This document shows positions 31,060 to 39,292 of a stretch of DNA of 48,849 bases, one piece after another. A model generated the notes under the pieces. It saw only the letters and a list, made by a program, of their open reading frames with translations, had not been told where the DNA came from and searched no databases. A program made the translations under genes and the position numbers. The stretch is taken from positions 1 through 48,849 of the forward strand of contig NZ_CANMAA010000020.1 in the NCBI RefSeq assembly GCF_947495735.1, given 5' to 3'. This DNA is from an uncultured Pseudokineococcus sp. Lineage in GTDB: Bacteria; Actinomycetota; Actinomycetes; Actinomycetales; Quadrisphaeraceae. Every line of letters begins with the position of its first letter. The first letter of the stretch is position 1.

Positions 31060-33543
31060 GTGACCGACCTGCTGCACCACCGCCGAGGACCTGCTGCCGC
31101 AGCTCCACCACCTCCGGCGCCGGTGGCCCCGTCGACGTCGTCGGCCCCGGTCTCGAGGGCCGTCGGCCGCGGCCCTGCGCGGGCGGCCGCGCCGGCGGAG
31201 CAGGCGCCGGCGCCGCCGTCGCCGGTGCAGGTCAAGACCGCGCTCAGCGGTGAGCAGCTGGTCGCCGCGCACCGTGTCGCGGCGACCTGGTGGCGCCGCC
31301 CGGTCGCCCTACTCGCCGCCGGCGCGGTGCTCTGGGCGCTGGCGCCTGCGCTGGGACTCGGCGGCGCGGCCGGGACCGTCGTGCTGACGACCGCCGCGGC
31401 CGCCGCGGTCGGCAGCGCGCTGGGTGGGTGGCGCGCGCAGGTGCGCCGGCAGGTCCTGGCCAACGCCGAGGCGGCCCTGTCGGTGGTGGTCGGGCCGATC
31501 CGTCTGCGGGTGCTGTGGTGGACGCGCCACCGGGGCCACCGTGGCCGTTGGCTCGGTCGTCCCGCGCGGCTGTGGGGCTGGTACCTGCCGGAGAACGTGG
31601 AGGACGACGTCGCCGCCTGGTCCTCCGAGCTCGCCCGGGTCGCAGGTCTGAGGCTGGGTGGGCACTACGCCGTCCGGGCGGTCGACACGAGCCGGTGCCG
31701 GGTGACCCTCGTGGCGACCGGCGCTCCGCCGCCGCCCCCGCCGGAGCAGCCGGGGGCCCCGGCCGACGTCGAGCGGGCGGAGCGGATCTTCCGCGAGCTC
31801 CTGGGCCCGGAGACCCATCTGGAGGTCACCCGGGGCGACGCCGGCGAGTTCAGCAGCCTGCAGGCCGGCTTCGTGGGATCCGCCCGGGTGTCGACGTCGG
31901 CGCAGCGCGTCCGGGTCGAGCGGGTGATCGCCACCATGCTCGAGGGCCGCTGGCGGGCCTCGTGGGACCTCGTCGAGGACACGGTGACGTTCGGCCAGCG
32001 ACCGGGCTTCCCGGAGAGCGTGTGGCTGCCGGTCGAGCACGCCGATCCCGACGTCGACATCCTCGACAGCTACGACGAGGTGGAGATCCCCTACGGGGTC
32101 GACGAGGACGGCAACGTCCTGAGCTGGCGGCCGGCGGTGGACCCGAACCTGATGCTCGTCGGTGCACCCGGCACCGGAAAGACGGTGACCGCGCACACCA
32201 TCCTGGTGAAGGCGGCCGACTTCGGGTGGCCGGTGTGGGTCGCCGACGGAAAGAGCATCGAGTTCCTCGGCTTCCAGGACTGGCCGAACGTGCAGGTGGT
32301 CGCCACCGAGGTGCAAGAGCAGGTCGCGGTCATCCACCGCGCGCACGAGGTGATGGAGTACCGCTACAAGCTGATCACCTCGGGAAAGGCGACTGAGCGG
32401 GACTTCCAGCCGTTGCTGGTCTTCGTCGACGAGTACGCCGATTTCCGCGGCAACCTGGCCACCTGGTACGAGGGGGTGAAGGTCAAGGGCAGCCCGCGCC
32501 AGCCGCAGGTGCTGTCGCTGGTGCAGTCCATCGCCCGCAAGGGGCGTTCCAGTCGGGTGCACCTGGTTTTCGCGACCCAGCGTCCCGACGCCCAGTATTT
32601 CGGCGGCGACATGCGTGACAACTTCCGCATGCGCGTCTCGATGGGTCGGCTTTCGCCGCAGGGCGCGATGATGATGTGGGAGAACCCCGCCGTCGGCACC
32701 AGCATCCCGCGGGGCTGCCGTGGGCGAGCGACCACTATCAACCCCGACAACGTGCCGGTGGAGGTCCAGACCTACCGCACGCCCGACCCCCGCAAGGTTA
32801 AGCCGGGCTCGTCGGAGGCAGAGCTGCTCGAGCAACTGCGCCCGCCGGTGGTCCGCCACGAGCGGCTGCTGATCCGCGAGCCGGAGGTCGAGTACGACCT
32901 CGACAGCACCAGCGATGAGGTGGTGGAGCCGACCTACCGCCACTACGCCCAGGCGGACTGGGTGCTGGCCAGCGAGCACCCCGAGATGGACCCGGTCGTC
33001 CAGCGCGCCCGGTACGCCGGTGTGACGGCGCCGAGCTCGCACATGACCCTCTTCGGCCTCGAGCGGCGCTCCACCATGGCCGCGGCCGCCACCACGGGCG
33101 TGTTCGTGGACCTCGAGGAGGACGGCGACGTCGACCTGCCCGGCGCCGAGAGCCAGGACGTGACCGACGGTCGGCCGGCGCTGCGCCTGGTGCCTTTCCA
33201 GGGGGGCGACGGGGCCGCTGGCGGTGGGGAGGTCGACGCCGAGGAGACCGGCGACGAGCAGGCCTCGGAAGGTGGCGGGGACGACGCAGGCGAGGGCTTC
33301 GACGGGTACGGCCCCGCGATGGAGGTCGCCGCGGCCCACCTGCAGCCCGGCGACCTCGTCCTGGTCGACGAGAGCGCCGACGAGTGGGGCACCGTCGAGG
33401 AGGAGGTCGAGGAGGACCCGATGGACCCCGACCTGGTGCTGGTGTCCTGGCGCGACGACGTTGACGGCGGAGGCGGGCTGTCGCTGCCCGGCGAGAGCTC
33501 GTTGACCGTGCGCCGGCCTGCCGAGGTCGAGGACCTTCGGTGA
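31060..33543 (+). CDS. FtsK/SpoIIIE-type DNA pump (TcpA/Tra-like)
   Basis: 827 residues from a GTG with GGGGGAG just upstream. A Pro/Ala-rich N-terminus leads to two membrane helices (about 82-122). The motor domain has Walker A LVGAPGTGKTVTAHTI (P-loop 368-375), Walker B LLVFVDEYADF (452-462) and the later FATQRPDAQYFGGDMRDNF sensor typical of FtsK/TcpA. The C-terminal ~150 residues are acidic. No gamma (KOPS-reading) domain is evident. It may be the coupling protein feeding DNA to the T4SS (TcpA) or a double-strand pump like Streptomyces TraB; the full T4SS in the same window favours the first. The next gene overlaps by four bases. Confidence 0.88.
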   Translation: MTDLLHHRRGPAAAAPPPPAPVAPSTSSAPVSRAVGRGPARAAAPAEQAPAPPSPVQVKTALSGEQLVAAHRVAATWWRRPVALLAAGAVLWALAPALGLGGAAGTVVLTTAAAAAVGSALGGWRAQVRRQVLANAEAALSVVVGPIRLRVLWWTRHRGHRGRWLGRPARLWGWYLPENVEDDVAAWSSELARVAGLRLGGHYAVRAVDTSRCRVTLVATGAPPPPPPEQPGAPADVERAERIFRELLGPETHLEVTRGDAGEFSSLQAGFVGSARVSTSAQRVRVERVIATMLEGRWRASWDLVEDTVTFGQRPGFPESVWLPVEHADPDVDILDSYDEVEIPYGVDEDGNVLSWRPAVDPNLMLVGAPGTGKTVTAHTILVKAADFGWPVWVADGKSIEFLGFQDWPNVQVVATEVQEQVAVIHRAHEVMEYRYKLITSGKATERDFQPLLVFVDEYADFRGNLATWYEGVKVKGSPRQPQVLSLVQSIARKGRSSRVHLVFATQRPDAQYFGGDMRDNFRMRVSMGRLSPQGAMMMWENPAVGTSIPRGCRGRATTINPDNVPVEVQTYRTPDPRKVKPGSSEAELLEQLRPPVVRHERLLIREPEVEYDLDSTSDEVVEPTYRHYAQADWVLASEHPEMDPVVQRARYAGVTAPSSHMTLFGLERRSTMAAAATTGVFVDLEEDGDVDLPGAESQDVTDGRPALRLVPFQGGDGAAGGGEVDAEETGDEQASEGGGDDAGEGFDGYGPAMEVAAAHLQPGDLVLVDESADEWGTVEEEVEEDPMDPDLVLVSWRDDVDGGGGLSLPGESSLTVRRPAEVEDLR

Positions 33544-33788
33544 GCGGCGACCCGTCGTCGCCAGAGCCGTTGCCCGCGGAGGTGCGGACCGCGATCGAGC
33601 GCGGCCGCGTCGTCGACAGTTCGCGTGGTGCGCACCTGGTCGCCTACGTCGTCGGCGCCGACGAGCGCTACGGCCGCCCTGGTCGTCGGTGTTGGGCCGT
33701 GGTGGGCCCCGGGGACCGTGTCCTTCTCGTGGACGACGACGACGAGCTCGCAGCTCGCCTGCACCTGCCGGGGGCGTGCGTCCGCTAG
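33540..33788 (+). CDS. Small protein downstream of the DNA pump
   Basis: 82 residues from a GTG overlapping the pump stop (GTGA). I do not recognise a family. A short helix (LPAEVRTAIERGRVV) is followed by predicted strands (GAHLVAYVVGADERYG, RRCWAVVGPGDRVLLVDDDD) and an acidic cluster. It ends convergent with, and four bases into, the DUF4236-TPR gene. Its translation is coupled to the pump, so a role in regulating or loading it is plausible but unproven. Confidence 0.6.
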   Translation: MSGDPSSPEPLPAEVRTAIERGRVVDSSRGAHLVAYVVGADERYGRPGRRCWAVVGPGDRVLLVDDDDELAARLHLPGACVR

Positions 33789-34783
33789 GAGGGCAGCTTG
33801 GTCAGGGTTTCCTGCAGGCCCGGGTAGGCGGAGTTCTCCGCGAGGACGCGCTCGAGGTCCTTGCGGGCCAGGGAGTTCTTGCCCTCGGCCAGGTAGGTCG
33901 CGCCGCGCTCGAGCCACGCGCGGTGCCGCAGCTCGGCGGGGCGCGAACGCACGCGCAGGGCCTCCTTGAACGCCTCGCGGGCCGCGGTGGGGAAGCCCTG
34001 CTCGCGCAGGGCGACGCCCCGTTGGACCAGCAGGAAGGTGGCGGCCTCGTCGACATTGGTGAGGCTCTCGGTCAGGTCGATGACCTGCTGCCACTCCTCC
34101 AGCTCGGCGTACAGCTCGGCGAGGCTGACCGCGGCGACGGTCGAGGGAGTCAGTCCCTCGACGACGGCGATGGCGGCGCGCTGATCGCCCGCGCGCTGGT
34201 GCAGCTCGGCCAGCAGCAGGCCGACGGTGTCGCGGTCCAGCGGCAGCTGCGCGGAGACGCCGTCCGCGACCTCGAGGGTGGCGGTGACGCCCGGCAGGTA
34301 CTTGGTGACGAAGGGGTCGGAGGCGGGGTCGAGGTCGGCGGCGTGGGCCTGGGCGACGAGGTCACGGGCGCGCTCGAGGTCACCGGCCGGGACGGCCCCG
34401 CGCAGCGCCTCGAAGAGCTGCGCGAGCGGGCGCGCCTGGGGGTGATCGCGTCCGACCGCGACGAGAGCGGGCAGGTCGTCCGGCTTCTTGACCAGTGCCC
34501 TGTGGAGGTCCTTCTCCCACCGCGGCGCGAACAGGCCCGGCGAGGGTGCGCTGGGGGCCGGCGCGGTCGCTGCCCGGGGTACCGCGGGGCGACGTCCCGA
34601 GGCCAGGGTGCTGGTGTGGGAGACGCCTGTGCCGGGGACCCCGAGGGTGCGGGTGACGCGGCCCGAGGAGTGTGCGGAGATCCGGGCGCCCTTGACGCCA
34701 CCGCTGACGCCGACGCCCCGCGGCGTCACGGTCATCCGCACGCCAGGGGCGATCTTGAAGGACTTGCGCATCCGGAAGCCCAC
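33785..34783 (-). CDS. DUF4236 plus TPR-repeat protein
   Basis: 332 residues from a GTG at 34783, chosen because the DUF4236 module begins right there (VGFRMRKSFKIAPGVRMTVT, then GVGVSGGVKGARISAHS and LGVPGTGVSHTSTL). This ~55-residue beta module is widespread and of unknown role. The rest is helical with TPR-like repeats: LAELHQRAGDQRAAIAVVEG, LAELYAELEEWQQVIDLTES, LVQRGVALREQGFPTAAREA and LERGATYLAEGKNSLARKDL. TPRs normally hold partner proteins. It faces the pump operon and is back-to-back with the WhiB operon promoter. Confidence 0.82.
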   Translation of the reverse strand: MGFRMRKSFKIAPGVRMTVTPRGVGVSGGVKGARISAHSSGRVTRTLGVPGTGVSHTSTLASGRRPAVPRAATAPAPSAPSPGLFAPRWEKDLHRALVKKPDDLPALVAVGRDHPQARPLAQLFEALRGAVPAGDLERARDLVAQAHAADLDPASDPFVTKYLPGVTATLEVADGVSAQLPLDRDTVGLLLAELHQRAGDQRAAIAVVEGLTPSTVAAVSLAELYAELEEWQQVIDLTESLTNVDEAATFLLVQRGVALREQGFPTAAREAFKEALRVRSRPAELRHRAWLERGATYLAEGKNSLARKDLERVLAENSAYPGLQETLTKLPS

Positions 34784-34868
34784 GTCGCCTGCTCCGCTCG
34801 TCGGTTGGTGATCGCTGGTCGGCCCCGACCGTAGGTGCCCGCCAACGGCCTGCGTGCGCGATCCGCCG

Positions 34869-34898
34869 GTCACATCTGGCGCCGGCGAGGGCCTATCC
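34869..34898 (+). promoter_or_regulatory. Transfer-regulon promoter motif, copy 3 (WhiB operon)
   Basis: GTCACATCTG (34869-34878), 13 bases, CCTATCC (34892-34898), then AGGTGA. One base of the second block differs from copies 1 and 2. The first gene starts at 34954. Confidence 0.66.
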
Positions 34899-34953
34899 CA
34901 GGTGACGGCAGCCGGGGAACGGCCCTGGTGCCCCTCACGACCGGAGAGCAGCG

Positions 34954-35418
34954 ATGAGCGAGACCACGAGCCGCGACGACGGCGCCGCGGCAGGAGCGCT
35001 GATCACCCCCGAGGTCCTGGCCACCGCACTGGCGGCGGTCTCGGCCGAGCTGCGCTGGCCGACGTGCCCCGGCGAGGCCTGCGGCCAGCTCGTCCTGGAC
35101 GCCGACGAGGTCGTCCTGCGCCAGGTCGTCGCGCCGGCGCTGGTGCGCGAGGTTCAGCGGCTGGTCTGGGCGGCCACCGCCGAGCGGGTCGTCGCGTCGT
35201 CGGTGCCTGCGCCGCGGCTTCCCGCAGAGCACGTGGTTGCCCCGTGCGACAGCTGCTGCGCCGCCCGAGCGACCTACGCCCTGGCCTACCCGGACGTGCG
35301 CCGCCGGGTGTGCGCGGCCTGCCTGCCGCCGGACCTGCTCGTGGTCGCCGAGCTCCTCGAGGACGACGACGACCTCGCCGTCGACGAGCGTCCCGCTCTC
35401 GAGCGGATGGCCCCGTGA
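34954..35418 (+). CDS. Small Cys-pair (zinc-ribbon-like) protein
   Basis: 154 residues from the ATG at 34954. The N-terminal half is helical with one CPGEAC pair. The second half has CDSCC, then CAAC about 20 residues later, a spacing suited to a zinc ribbon or treble clef. The C-terminus is acidic (EDDDDLAVDE). I know no family for it. It is the first gene behind promoter copy 3 and overlaps the WhiB gene by four bases, so it may act with WhiB in regulating transfer. Confidence 0.65.
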   Translation: MSETTSRDDGAAAGALITPEVLATALAAVSAELRWPTCPGEACGQLVLDADEVVLRQVVAPALVREVQRLVWAATAERVVASSVPAPRLPAEHVVAPCDSCCAARATYALAYPDVRRRVCAACLPPDLLVVAELLEDDDDLAVDERPALERMAP

Positions 35419-35735
35419 GCGCGGCGACAACGGCGCTGCAACCCCCCGCCCTGGTGGTCGCGCCGTGCACCGAGAACCCCGACCTGTTCGACCCGGACAT
35501 CGGCGACGTCGAGGCCGCCAAGCGGGTCTGCGGTGGGTGCTCCCGCCGGGAGGCCTGCCTGGGCGAGGCGCTGGCCAACGGGGAGGAGGGCGTCTGGGGC
35601 GCCACCACCGAGGCCGAGCGCCGCAGGATGGGCAGCGCCCCGGTCCAGCGCGGGCGGCGGGACCGGCTGCGTCCGGTCGGTCCGGGGCAGGGCGGCTCCT
35701 CGGCGCCGGCGCCAGCGACTGGGACACGGCGATGA
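35415..35735 (+). CDS. WhiB-family iron-sulphur regulator
   Basis: 106 residues from a GTG overlapping the upstream stop. Four Cys in WhiB order (C18, C39, C42, C48; APCTENPDLF, VCGGCSRREACL) would hold a 4Fe-4S cluster. The beta-turn GVWGAT (59-64) matches GVWGG with one change, followed by a basic tail that would contact DNA. WhiB proteins bind the housekeeping sigma factor and alter promoter choice in actinomycetes. Here it is under a transfer-type promoter motif, so it may link redox or NO sensing to conjugation or give feedback on the regulon. Confidence 0.88.
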   Translation: MSAATTALQPPALVVAPCTENPDLFDPDIGDVEAAKRVCGGCSRREACLGEALANGEEGVWGATTEAERRRMGSAPVQRGRRDRLRPVGPGQGGSSAPAPATGTRR

Positions 35736-36070
35736 GCGGCGCCGGTGGCGCCGGGCGAGGCGGCGGGTCGGGACTGTCCTTCGAGGACACGCTGTGGCTG
35801 GTCGGCGCTGCGGCGCTGGCGGTCTCCGTGGGTCTGGTCGACCCCGCCGGCATCGCGACGTCCGCGCTCGGGTGGCTGGTCGACCACCACGTCCTGGTGC
35901 CCCGCGAGCAGGCCCTGGTGCCCCTCGTGGGCGACAGTGGCCTCGACCTGCGCCGGGTCGTCGGGATCGCCGCGGCGTTGGTCCTGGTGGCCCTGCTGGT
36001 GCGCGGCCGCGCCCGACGCGGCGACGCGGCCGCGGCCGGCCCGGCGGGGCCTCCCGCCGGGCGGGTGTGA
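35732..36070 (+). CDS. Small membrane protein of the WhiB operon
   Basis: 112 residues; the ATG overlaps the whiB stop. Two hydrophobic segments (TLWLVGAAALAVSVGLV and VVGIAAALVLVALLVRG) flank a short loop with LDRR-type polar residues. The C-terminus is Ala/Pro-rich and basic. No family is recognised. Being the third gene behind promoter copy 3, it is likely produced together with WhiB during transfer. Confidence 0.65.
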   Translation: MSGAGGAGRGGGSGLSFEDTLWLVGAAALAVSVGLVDPAGIATSALGWLVDHHVLVPREQALVPLVGDSGLDLRRVVGIAAALVLVALLVRGRARRGDAAAAGPAGPPAGRV

Positions 36071-36114
36071 CGGGCCTGTGGACGACGCCAGCGCCCTGTC
36101 GGGGCCCCCGCCTA

Positions 36115-36149
36115 ACCTGATCAGGTCGCTCTCACGCGAGGTGAGAGCG
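36115..36149. promoter_or_regulatory. Two adjacent palindromes upstream of 36176
   Basis: ACCTGATCAGGT (36115-36126) is a perfect palindrome, immediately followed by CGCTCTCAC (36127-36135), five bases, GTGAGAGCG (36141-36149). The second has the same GCTCTCAC/GTGAGAGC arms as an inverted repeat at 40642-40660. They end 26 bases before the start codon at 36176 and look like operators or an attenuator. Confidence 0.6.
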
Positions 36150-36175
36150 CCCCACGACGCCGGAGGGCAACGCTG

Positions 36176-36487
36176 ATGAGCGACCAGCACCAGGCCGCCA
36201 CCGCTGCCGCCGGAGACCTCGAGCTCGCCGGGACCACCTACCGCGTCGAGCACGTGCCCGGCCCCGGCGGGCACCGGGTCACCTACCTGGTGGCCCCCGA
36301 CGGCGAGGTCTTCGTCCTGCGTCCCTACCTGGGCGCCAGCACCGGCGTCCATCAGGTCGTGCGGTGCGGCTCCGGCAGCAGCGACCCCGCTCGCCAGCTG
36401 CTACACCACGAGGGCCGCCAGGTGCGGGTCCTCGTCCTCGGCGACGTCCTCGAGACCGCGCCGACCCCCCGCCGCCGCCGGTCCTGA
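36176..36487 (+). CDS. Small protein of unknown function
   Basis: 103 residues from the ATG at 36176, with a GGAGGG several bases upstream. The body is beta-rich: TTYRVEHVPGPGGHRVTYLV, GEVFVLRPYLGAS and RQVRVLVLGDVLE, ending in a run of Arg. No family recognised; no membrane helix. Two palindromes just upstream suggest that it has its own tightly controlled promoter. Confidence 0.6.
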   Translation: MSDQHQAATAAAGDLELAGTTYRVEHVPGPGGHRVTYLVAPDGEVFVLRPYLGASTGVHQVVRCGSGSSDPARQLLHHEGRQVRVLVLGDVLETAPTPRRRRS

Positions 36488-36583
36488 CGTACCGGCGGCG
36501 CGTCCGCCGGCGGTCCTACCGGCAGCCGGCATGCCGGTCGAGCGCGGAGCTGCTGTCGGTGGTCGTTGCCTACCGTGGCGATC

Positions 36584-36880
36584 ATGAACAGCGCAGAGCG
36601 TCCCGGCGCCGCTGTCGTCCGGGAGCTGCGTGCGGCCCCCACGGGCTACGTCCTCGGGCCCCTGGCCTTCATCGGTCTCGGCTGGTGGCTGATGGCCACC
36701 TCGTCCGCGACGTGGCTGGCGCTGCTCCTGCTGGTCATGGGCGTGTCCTTGCTCGTCAGCGGCCTCGCCAACGCCGTCGTGGCAGCCACCGGGTACGCGA
36801 AACCCGGGTGGTGGCAGCGGGCCACCGGCCACGCGCCCCGGAGCGCCGCCGGTGGCCAGGACGAGCCCACGAGCGCCTGA
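36584..36880 (+). CDS. Small two-helix membrane protein
   Basis: 98 residues from the ATG at 36584; an upstream ATG at 36566 is less likely. GYVLGPLAFIGLGWWLMATS and LALLLLVMGVSLLVSGLANAVV are two membrane helices; the C-terminus is polar. No family recognised. It is convergent with the GIY-YIG gene, and a perfect 26-bp palindrome separates them. Confidence 0.6.
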   Translation: MNSAERPGAAVVRELRAAPTGYVLGPLAFIGLGWWLMATSSATWLALLLLVMGVSLLVSGLANAVVAATGYAKPGWWQRATGHAPRSAAGGQDEPTSA

Positions 36881-36949
36881 CCGGCTCTGCGCGTCCGCGC
36901 GAGTGGTCGTGCCCGACCAGAAGGCGGCGAGGCCATCCGGGCGTGGGCG

Positions 36950-36975
36950 CTACCCACCCGCCGGCGGGTGGGTAG
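36950..36975. terminator. Perfect 26-bp palindrome (bidirectional terminator)
   Basis: A 13-bp arm beginning CTACCCACC at 36950 is followed without spacer by its exact reverse complement ending at 36975. The first three bases contain the stop codon of the minus-strand GIY-YIG gene. Lying between convergent genes, it is a good terminator for both strands. Confidence 0.72.
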
Positions 36976-37792
36976 TGCTGGCGTCGGCCTCGAGGGCTGC
37001 CCAGCCGGTCTCCTGGCCGTACCGGACCGTGCCGGTGCCGTCGACCCAGATCAGGTGCTGGAACCGCCCGCGGTCGAAGCGGGCGCCGGTGATGCGACGG
37101 CCGCGCAGGTCGTAGGCGTCCAGGTCCTTGCTCGTGGTGGGCACGACACCGGTACTGGGGTCTTCGCACAGGCGGCCGACGTCGACGTGCAGGGCGCCCG
37201 GGACGTAGCGATGGGCCAGCGGGCCGGCGCAGCCGACGAGGGCGCGTGGCCGGCTGTCGGGGTCGGCCTCCCACGCCGGTGCCAGTCGCTGCAGCAGCCA
37301 GGTGTGGGTGACGTTGTCGACGATGACGTCGTCCTGTTGCTGGGACAGGGGGTCCAGCCGTGGCCGCCCGTCGGACAGGTCGGCCCCGAAGGCATTGCGC
37401 ACGAGCAGCGCGCCGCCGGTGCGCCGGCCGACGTCGGCCACCGTCAGTGGGTCCCTGAGGGGGCGCTCGGCCAGGTGCCCGGGCACGCCGAGCGGACGGA
37501 AACTGGGGCCGGCCCCGGGCGCGAGGTTGGTCAGGGCGGCCTGTGTGCCGCTGCGCTTCAGAGCAGAGATCAGCGCGGCCTCGACGAGCGCGGCCTCGGA
37601 GGTCGAGGCGTAGGGGCCGGCGACCTCGAGGGTGTAGTTGCCGCTCTCGATCAGCGTCCGCAGTCCCTCGTTGTGGGAGCCGCCGGTGTGCTGCAGCGCC
37701 CGGTCTGGAGAGGCGCCACGGCCGACGTAGCGGATCTGCGCGCCGCCGGTCGACCGGTAGAGGTAGACGCAGGCCTGCGAGGCGTCGGTCAT
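36950..37792 (-). CDS. Protein with a GIY-YIG-like nuclease domain
   Basis: 280 residues from the ATG at 37792, with GGAGG about eight bases upstream. The N-terminal ~95 residues resemble GIY-YIG nucleases: CVYLYRSTGGAQIRYVGRGA (a VYLY...YVGRG version of GIY...YIG), RALQHTGGSH, and a helix SEAALVEAALISALK that could supply the metal-binding Glu. The remaining ~185 residues have no known domain; the C-terminal third contains short strands such as YDLRGRRITGARFDRG. GIY-YIG enzymes cut DNA in repair, restriction or homing. The stop codon is inside a perfect palindrome. Confidence 0.7.
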   Translation of the reverse strand: MTDASQACVYLYRSTGGAQIRYVGRGASPDRALQHTGGSHNEGLRTLIESGNYTLEVAGPYASTSEAALVEAALISALKRSGTQAALTNLAPGAGPSFRPLGVPGHLAERPLRDPLTVADVGRRTGGALLVRNAFGADLSDGRPRLDPLSQQQDDVIVDNVTHTWLLQRLAPAWEADPDSRPRALVGCAGPLAHRYVPGALHVDVGRLCEDPSTGVVPTTSKDLDAYDLRGRRITGARFDRGRFQHLIWVDGTGTVRYGQETGWAALEADASTTHPPAGG

Positions 37793-37953
37793 GGCGGTCC
37801 TCCGGTGGCTCCGGTCGCTGGCCCGCCGGGCGGGGCGGGCGACTCGTGCTCACGACGGGTGGTGCTGAGCCCGCGACGCTAACGGCCAGACGCCGTCACG
37901 GTTCGGGTCGCCGTCGGGACCACCTCGACGGCAGCACCCGACGGAGGCACTTG

Positions 37954-38301
37954 ATGACCAAGCCCACGGCTCGCGAGCTCACCGCGGCCAGCTGCGAGGT
38001 GCGCCTGCACAGGGCGGCCGTCCACCTCCTGCTCGAGGACCACCGGCCCCACGTCTCGCTCGAGGTCCTGCAGCAGCTCCAGGGCCTCACTTCGGCGCAG
38101 GCTCGTCACGCGCTCGACCGGCTCCTGGAGCAGGGCCGCGTCCGTGTCGACTGGCCGGCGGGCGCGCCGCTCGACCGGGTGCGGGTGACCGCGGTCAGTC
38201 GTGCGCCGGCGCCCTCCGCGGTCGTCCTGGAGGGCGCCCGGCGGGAGATCAGCTCGCAGCCGGCTGCGCGGTCGTGCGGCCGCGGCGGTTGGCGGACTTG
38301 A
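37954..38301 (+). CDS. Small winged-helix-like protein
   Basis: 115 residues from the ATG at 37954, preceded by ACGGAGG. Helices CEVRLHRAAVHLLLED, SLEVLQQLQGLTSAQARHAL and LLEQGRVRVDWPAGAP suggest a MarR/ArsR-like winged helix with a short wing. The last ~15 residues overlap, on the other strand, the 3' end of the helicase-associated-domain gene by 53 bases. No ligand motif is visible. Confidence 0.6.
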   Translation: MTKPTARELTAASCEVRLHRAAVHLLLEDHRPHVSLEVLQQLQGLTSAQARHALDRLLEQGRVRVDWPAGAPLDRVRVTAVSRAPAPSAVVLEGARREISSQPAARSCGRGGWRT

Positions 38302-39292
38302 TCTTGTCGAGCTCCCAGCTCCAGCCGGGGAGGGCCTCGATGGCCTCGACGTCGTCGGGGTGCAGCGGCGCCGCGGTGTCGCCGACGGTCTCCAGGCCGT
38401 GGAAGCGCCGGCGGTAGAAGGTGGCGCGCTTACCGACGGGGTAGGCGATCAGGCCGTCGTCGCCGGGCGTGCCGAGGTCGACGTCGGCGCGGGGTCGTAG
38501 GTGGACCGTGGCCGAGCTGGGCAGGCCGGCCATCGTGGTCCCGGCCGGCTGCGCCTGGAGCCAGCCGCGGGCGGCGACGACGAAGGCGCCGGCGCGCCGG
38601 CGCCGGTCGACCAGGGCGCCGGGGATCGCCTCGAGCTGGGCGCGCTGGGCATCGGTGAGCTGGGCGCGTCGTTGCCGTGCGACCCAGCGCTGCAGCGGCT
38701 CGGGCAGACCCTCGAGGGTGTGGTGCGCGCGGTAGTGGGCCTTGATCTGGTCGGCGCTGTCCTGCCACTGGGCGTTGCGGGGGTCCCAGGCCCAGCCGGG
38801 CAGCTGCTCGAGCTCGGCGACCCGCTCGGGCGCCAGCTTGCCGAGGCGGTAGTCGTTGCGGGTCTGGTGGGTGCGCTTGCCGAGGGGGTAGGGGGCGCCG
38901 TCGACGACGCGCGAGGTGGCGTTCTGGGGGACGTTCGCGCTGCCGTGGGTGTCGATCCACCACCGCAGCTCCTGCAGGAGCAGCGGCCAGGCGCGGGCGC
39001 GGGTGGCCTCCCACTTGGTGGGCGTGCTCGCGTCGATGCCGGCGGCCTGCAGCTGCTCGACCCCGACGTCGGCCGGGATGCGGCCGGCGCGCAGCTCGCG
39101 CACCACGGCGTCGACCCACGCAGCGGTCTCCGCGGGGGCCAGGGCGTGGAAGCCGGTGCGTGCGTGGGCGGCGCTGGCCTCGTGCAGGTGCTCGTCGACG
39201 GTGGTCGTGGTCACGGCGTGCTCCCGGGTGGGTGCGGTCCGGAGGCGCTGGTGCGCCCTGGGCGTGTCGGTGACCACCACGGTAGTGGTCAT
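38249..39292 (-). CDS. Helicase-associated-domain protein
   Basis: 347 residues from the ATG at 39292, which shares a base with the upstream stop (TGATG). Two or three helicase-associated (HA, PF03457-type) modules are visible: YPLGKRTHQTRNDYRLGKLA with VAELEQLPGWAWDPRNAQW, then AHHTLEGLPEPLQRWVARQR with LTDAQRAQLEAIPGALV, and YPVGKRATFYRRRFHGL with VEAIEALPGWSWELDKIKS. HA modules usually follow SF2 helicases and bind DNA; here they are free-standing and translated together with a separate SF1 helicase, implying that the two work as a pair. Confidence 0.75.
   Translation of the reverse strand: MTTTVVVTDTPRAHQRLRTAPTREHAVTTTTVDEHLHEASAAHARTGFHALAPAETAAWVDAVVRELRAGRIPADVGVEQLQAAGIDASTPTKWEATRARAWPLLLQELRWWIDTHGSANVPQNATSRVVDGAPYPLGKRTHQTRNDYRLGKLAPERVAELEQLPGWAWDPRNAQWQDSADQIKAHYRAHHTLEGLPEPLQRWVARQRRAQLTDAQRAQLEAIPGALVDRRRRAGAFVVAARGWLQAQPAGTTMAGLPSSATVHLRPRADVDLGTPGDDGLIAYPVGKRATFYRRRFHGLETVGDTAAPLHPDDVEAIEALPGWSWELDKIKSANRRGRTTAQPAAS

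Noticed and set aside
31309-33339. A 676-codon open frame on the minus strand opposite the FtsK-like gene
   Set aside because: It is the antisense shadow of a gene with clear FtsK motifs; its His/Arg/Gly-rich composition is typical of such shadows.
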